Source: an uncultured Phycisphaerales bacterium (GTDB lineage Bacteria; Planctomycetota; Phycisphaerae; Phycisphaerales; SM1A02). From it: DNA of 17,202 bases. The notes under the pieces are model-generated. The model was not told the origin of the DNA. It saw only the letters and a program-made list of their open reading frames with translations, and did not search any database. Where the stretch lies: the NCBI GenBank assembly GCA_946886375.1, contig CAMPIL010000026.1:1-17202 (forward strand), given 5' to 3'. Position numbers and translations under genes: made by a program. Positions 13,707-17,202 of the stretch are shown here, piece by piece; the first letter of the stretch is position 1, and every line of letters starts with the position of its first letter.

Positions 13707-14879
13707 ATGATGCAGTTGAGCAAGAAAACGATCAATAAGCTTACTTCAGCGGCTCGCGATCCGAAACCCGTAAGCGGCCTAACGCACTGCTTTTACCGAT
13801 ATCCAGCGCGTTTCTCACCACAGTTTGCGGCGGCAGCCATAGAGTGTTTTTCCAAGCCCGGCGATCTGGTGATGGATCCATTTATGGGAGGTGGCACCAC
13901 AGTGATCGAAGCGCTTATTAGAGGTCGAAAGGTCGTTGGGAATGATCTGAACTCTCTCGCAACATTCATCGCACGTGTGAAGACAACTCCCCTGACATCT
14001 TGGGAAACACGTGCAATATGTCACTGGGCGAACGCAGTCGTTCCGACGCTTTCATACCGCAGACCACGAAAGCAGATCGAGCACACTTTCGAAAAGCGCA
14101 AGATGAGGAATCTGAATCTCGTTCGCGCTCGTTTCGTTTCCAAGATTGTTGCTGGCGCGCTGGTCACAATTGAAAAATTGCCTACCGGCCCAGCACGGGA
14201 TTTTGCGAGATGCGCCGTGCTCCGCGCTTCCCAATGGGCACTAGATGGCCGCAAACGTCAAACGCACGCTTGGGAGTTCCGCGCAAGATTGATCGAGGAT
14301 GTTCACTCAATGCTCTCTGGTCTTTGCGAATTGATGCGGGCAATGCCGCGCAATCATACCGAATGGCCCGAATTTGTTTTGACAAACCTCGACGCGTCGG
14401 CCATTTCAGATGCGGCGGTGTTCGGTTGTAACCGCCACCGAGTTCGTCTCGTGGTAACAAGTCCACCATACCCCGGCGTTCACATGCTCTACCATCGATG
14501 GCAGGTCGATGGAAGGCGCGAAACGCCTGCGCCATATTGGATTGCCGGCACGAATGACGGCCAAGCGTCTTCATTCTATAACTTTGGAGACCGCAGCGAT
14601 CCATTATGCCAAGATTATTTCGCTGCATCCCTCAAGACGTTAAAGGCTATACGCTCTGTAATGGAGCGAGATGGCATTATCGTTCAGATGCTCGCATTCA
14701 ATCGCCCTGACGCTCAATTACCGGTATACCTTCGGAATATGGACGCCGCCGGATTCCGCGAGGTGCAACAGGCGCAATCACGAATTTGGCGTCATGTGCC
14801 AAATCGAAAATGGCATGCGTGCACAAAGGGTCGAATAAACAGTGCCACCGAGGTAGTGCTGATTCACCGAACGCGTTGA
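13707..14879 (+). CDS. DNA methyltransferase, N6-adenine/N4-cytosine type
   Basis: This 390-residue enzyme is predicted to transfer a methyl group from S-adenosylmethionine to an exocyclic amino group in DNA. Motif X-like YRYPARFSPQF (30-40) precedes the SAM-binding motif I, VMDPFMGGGTT (Asp57 to Thr65). VVGNDLNSLA (76-85) is the motif II region. The catalytic motif IV, VTSPPYPG (TSPPY at 251-255), lies about 190 residues later, so the order is motif I first, with a large basic helical insertion that may read the target. The C-terminal part has the YNFGDRSDPL and GIIVQMLAF strands. ATG 13707 and ATG 13710 are adjacent alternatives. The divergent HTH gene and palindromes suggest controlled expression. 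The 3' end meets the ATPase gene tail-to-tail with a 5-nt gap. No endonuclease is visible in the window. The target sequence cannot be read from the protein. Confidence 0.92.
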   Translation: MMQLSKKTINKLTSAARDPKPVSGLTHCFYRYPARFSPQFAAAAIECFSKPGDLVMDPFMGGGTTVIEALIRGRKVVGNDLNSLATFIARVKTTPLTSWETRAICHWANAVVPTLSYRRPRKQIEHTFEKRKMRNLNLVRARFVSKIVAGALVTIEKLPTGPARDFARCAVLRASQWALDGRKRQTHAWEFRARLIEDVHSMLSGLCELMRAMPRNHTEWPEFVLTNLDASAISDAAVFGCNRHRVRLVVTSPPYPGVHMLYHRWQVDGRRETPAPYWIAGTNDGQASSFYNFGDRSDPLCQDYFAASLKTLKAIRSVMERDGIIVQMLAFNRPDAQLPVYLRNMDAAGFREVQQAQSRIWRHVPNRKWHACTKGRINSATEVVLIHRTR

Positions 14880-14884
14880 TCTTG

Positions 14885-17202
14885 CTATTCCTCATCACCG
14901 GCCGCTGCTGCGCTTGCTACATCCGCTGCAGTTAGTGCACCCAAAGAATTAATCATCGGAATGACGAATGCGCCCATAGCGCGAGTAGTTCCCAACACTC
15001 GCTCCTCGATCGTTTGATGGCCGTTTCCCTCGCTTCCATTTCCATTCAAATTCTTTCCGTTGTGCTGTGCGTCCTGGATCAACGCCATACTAATCAACAC
15101 ATTTCCAAATTTGAATTTGGCGTTGAGCAATGAAGCATCGTCCTTTCCATGTTTGACTTCGTGCAGAAGGAATAGGTTGTCGATGTTTATATAGTAGGTA
15201 TATGTTCCATCGGTCTCTTGAATGATCCTGCACGCCGACTTCTCATCAAACTTGTGCTCAATCCAGGCATCCTGCTTTACCTCAACAATGTTTGGCATTG
15301 TGATACCATCAGGCTGATCGCCACCGCCGCCGAGGGAGTTGGATTTGCGACGTCCACCGGTACCTCCGTGGTGCGCTGATTGAGGTACAATCGACAGTCG
15401 CGCCAGATTGACGAATGGTTCATGTAATGTTGGGTCAGTGATACTTAGTTGAACTGTCAGCGTCTCACCAATTTCAATATCCTCAGGCAACACAATGCTC
15501 CAATGCGCGAGCCCGTTGTGCAGTATGACGCTGCTCTGTGGGCTAAGCCCTTGGTGTCGTTCATTATCGGTATCGACAATCTCAACATTAAAACAACCCG
15601 GGTTGGACGAACGCTCGAAGTATTCGTTCACGACATCAGTTTCGAGCGAGATGCGACATCGACGATCATACTCGCAATCGCGAATGAGAATCTCACCAGT
15701 TTTCTTGTGGCGGAACCGAAAATACGTTGGATGGATTTTGCCAGCAAACGTTGCGCTTCCACGCCTCTCCCCGCTCTGGCTGCCGTCACCGTGCCCATTT
15801 AGCGACGAATGCTGCTCGCCGGGCTTGCGCCTAAATGGGCTGTTAAGCCGTTGCCCTGTGCGAAATAGCGCTGTGAGAGTCGGCGACGATTTGATTATCG
15901 TGCCAAGAATCTCTTCCAATGGCTTGCTGTCGGCCAAGCGTTCGCTTATCTCCTGCTCGCGTCTGTCGTTTGCAAGTTGCTTTAATTTCGGATGCTTGGC
16001 AAGAATCTCCTCAATCTCCGCCTCAATGTCCTTCCGCAATTGGTGTTGGCTCAACCGATCGCGGCTGTTCATAAAGAGGTCCTCGCGAGCGTTAACGGTA
16101 ATTTCACTGCAATCTACCATCACCAACAGCGATTCCGCCAGGCGGCCCAATCGAACAGATTTCCGACCAAAAAGCGTTTTAGGCAAAGTCCCATGCGTTT
16201 GTCCGTTGATCGAAAAAATGACGCCCTCATTAGTAGTATAAGTTGCGGCTCGTCCTTCCTTGAAAGCGTAAATCTTGGCCGTCATCCGCTCGCCGCGAAC
16301 TTGAAACTGAACACTGTCTGGAAAACCGTCTTCTACATTGCCGCCCTTGCCATCTTCCAATCTCACAGTTAGGCCAGCCAGCGGTGTGACGAAACTCTTT
16401 TCAGTCTTGCCACCGAAATCTCGACATTCATGGAGATTGACTGGCAAGGCAATCTCCGGAAGCAGTGCTTCAAGTCGGTAGAGCAATCCATCCTTCATTA
16501 GGATATGACTTGAGAAACCCTTCATGTCATAGTCGAACAGCTTAATTGCCGACCCAAACTCGACCACTCGCTTGTAAGGTACGTTGTACTCTGGCATCAG
16601 TGGTAGCGATGGGGCCAAGAACGTGAGGACTTCGCCTTTGTTGGATACAGAAGCATCTTGGGGCGCGAGATAGGAAAATACTGAGTTTCGAACCTGGCCG
16701 GCACCACCTTTAGGCAGTTGTCTACGCGAAATGGTCACGCTCCAACGCGTTGCCTCGCCCTTGCTCTTTTCGGTCGCAGTCAAAATTGCTGGGTTGCGCC
16801 TTGTAATGAGAAGTTGGAAGCGGTGCTCGCCGCAAAACTTCAGCACCCCCGTGCCCCCCATATTGAACTTGCCTTGCACAAAGGGAATGCGCAACTTATT
16901 ACTCTTGTCGATTGACATGAAAGTCGAGGGAACATTTGACGGAATCTGCCCCTCACCTTTATCAACGATAGTGATGTTGGGATGGCGGCGGGCGCCAGTC
17001 ACTGCCAGCGTAATGTTCTCGGCCTCGGCGCGGCGTGCTGCGGCAGCCCAGTCTCTAAGGGCACCACCTGTCCCACTGGAGAATCGATCGACGGCTAAAC
17101 GAATGTCTGGAGGTGCAGCTGATGACGTCGGATCAATACCTGCCTCAAGACATGCATTCATAAGCCTCGCGTCAACTGAGTTGACAATCTTCTCGACAAG
17201 TG
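14885..17202 (-). CDS. GHKL (HSP90/MutL/MORC-like) ATPase, 5' end outside window
   Basis: At least 771 residues are visible, and the frame is open through the right edge. Counting from the Met at 17161 as 1, the preceding codons (17162-17200) encode LVEKIVNSVDARL. This is the GHKL N box (Glu-x3-Asn-x2-Asp-Ala), so that Met is internal. Next come the G1 box VDKGEG (Asp67, Gly69, Gly71) and the G2-type lid GKFNMGGTG (97-105). A middle region follows with NAREDLFMNSRDRL (357-370) and a helical KDIEAEIEEILAKHPKL (378-394), then a linker (about 445-468), beta-rich segments (about 475-593), a Gly-rich linker, and a C-terminal domain ending in a helix and Ala-rich tail. I see no nuclease motif. ATP-driven clamp closing on DNA or partners is the expected activity (inference). 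It converges on the methyltransferase gene. GC of sampled lines (42-47%) is well below the host-like genes. Confidence 0.88.
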   Translation of the reverse strand, partial: LVEKIVNSVDARLMNACLEAGIDPTSSAAPPDIRLAVDRFSSGTGGALRDWAAAARRAEAENITLAVTGARRHPNITIVDKGEGQIPSNVPSTFMSIDKSNKLRIPFVQGKFNMGGTGVLKFCGEHRFQLLITRRNPAILTATEKSKGEATRWSVTISRRQLPKGGAGQVRNSVFSYLAPQDASVSNKGEVLTFLAPSLPLMPEYNVPYKRVVEFGSAIKLFDYDMKGFSSHILMKDGLLYRLEALLPEIALPVNLHECRDFGGKTEKSFVTPLAGLTVRLEDGKGGNVEDGFPDSVQFQVRGERMTAKIYAFKEGRAATYTTNEGVIFSINGQTHGTLPKTLFGRKSVRLGRLAESLLVMVDCSEITVNAREDLFMNSRDRLSQHQLRKDIEAEIEEILAKHPKLKQLANDRREQEISERLADSKPLEEILGTIIKSSPTLTALFRTGQRLNSPFRRKPGEQHSSLNGHGDGSQSGERRGSATFAGKIHPTYFRFRHKKTGEILIRDCEYDRRCRISLETDVVNEYFERSSNPGCFNVEIVDTDNERHQGLSPQSSVILHNGLAHWSIVLPEDIEIGETLTVQLSITDPTLHEPFVNLARLSIVPQSAHHGGTGGRRKSNSLGGGGDQPDGITMPNIVEVKQDAWIEHKFDEKSACRIIQETDGTYTYYINIDNLFLLHEVKHGKDDASLLNAKFKFGNVLISMALIQDAQHNGKNLNGNGSEGNGHQTIEERVLGTTRAMGAFVIPMINSLGALTAADVASAAAAGDEE

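Noticed and set aside
15495..16241. 248-codon plus-strand frame inside the ATPase region
   Set aside because: It is antisense to conserved GHKL-protein coding sequence and shows no domain.
1..17202. CRISPR arrays, rRNA or tRNA genes, insertion sequences
   Set aside because: I saw no regularly spaced repeats, no tRNA-like cloverleaf, no rRNA sequence and no transposase motif or terminal inverted repeats anywhere in the window.

Overview
The window looks like a chromosomal segment of a high-GC bacterium, most likely a planctomycete of the Phycisphaerae type. That placement is inference. It rests on CxxCNYDLR zinc-ribbon membrane proteins, a short UvrC, a DUF4920 lipoprotein, and many starts with no Shine-Dalgarno but a -10-like hexamer just upstream. 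The left 13.3 kb is mostly 60-68% GC in the 60-base lines I hand-counted. The right end falls to about 42-57%.

Layout. 1-1006 (+): 3' part of isocitrate lyase (aceA), ending at a perfect 30-nt bidirectional terminator. 1099-5571 (all -): a Cys-rich lipoprotein with its own terminator, a DUF4920 lipoprotein, dihydroorotase (pyrC), then rpsB-tsf behind a good promoter-like sequence. 5814-7184 (+): a short UvrC that keeps every catalytic motif but lacks the C-terminal HhH module. 7261-8311 (-): two tandem paralogous zinc-ribbon membrane proteins. 8385-9263 (-): a hypothetical protein. 9389-9703 (+): a DUF167/YggU protein. 9789-11669 (+): an orphan membrane HWE/HisKA_2-type PAS histidine kinase. 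11859-13256 (+): an uncharacterised Cys-motif protein.

The most interesting part is 13.4-17.2 kb. A 67-residue XRE-type HTH protein is divergent from a DNA methyltransferase. Two near-identical palindromes (CCTGGYA-N3-TRCCAGG) lie between them, on top of overlapping promoter elements. The methyltransferase converges, with a 5-nt gap, on a large GHKL (HSP90/MutL/MORC-like) ATPase gene that runs off the right edge. GHKL ATPases next to methyltransferases have been proposed as parts of unusual restriction-modification or defence systems. The layout here suggests a controller-regulated system of that kind, in lower-GC DNA that was probably acquired, with further components probably beyond the right edge.

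A second, window-wide pattern is that seven SD-less genes carry a TANNNT hexamer 6-9 nt before the start codon, and an eighth carries CATAAT. This suggests leaderless transcription. The rpsB, tsf and two lipoprotein genes have Shine-Dalgarno sequences instead.
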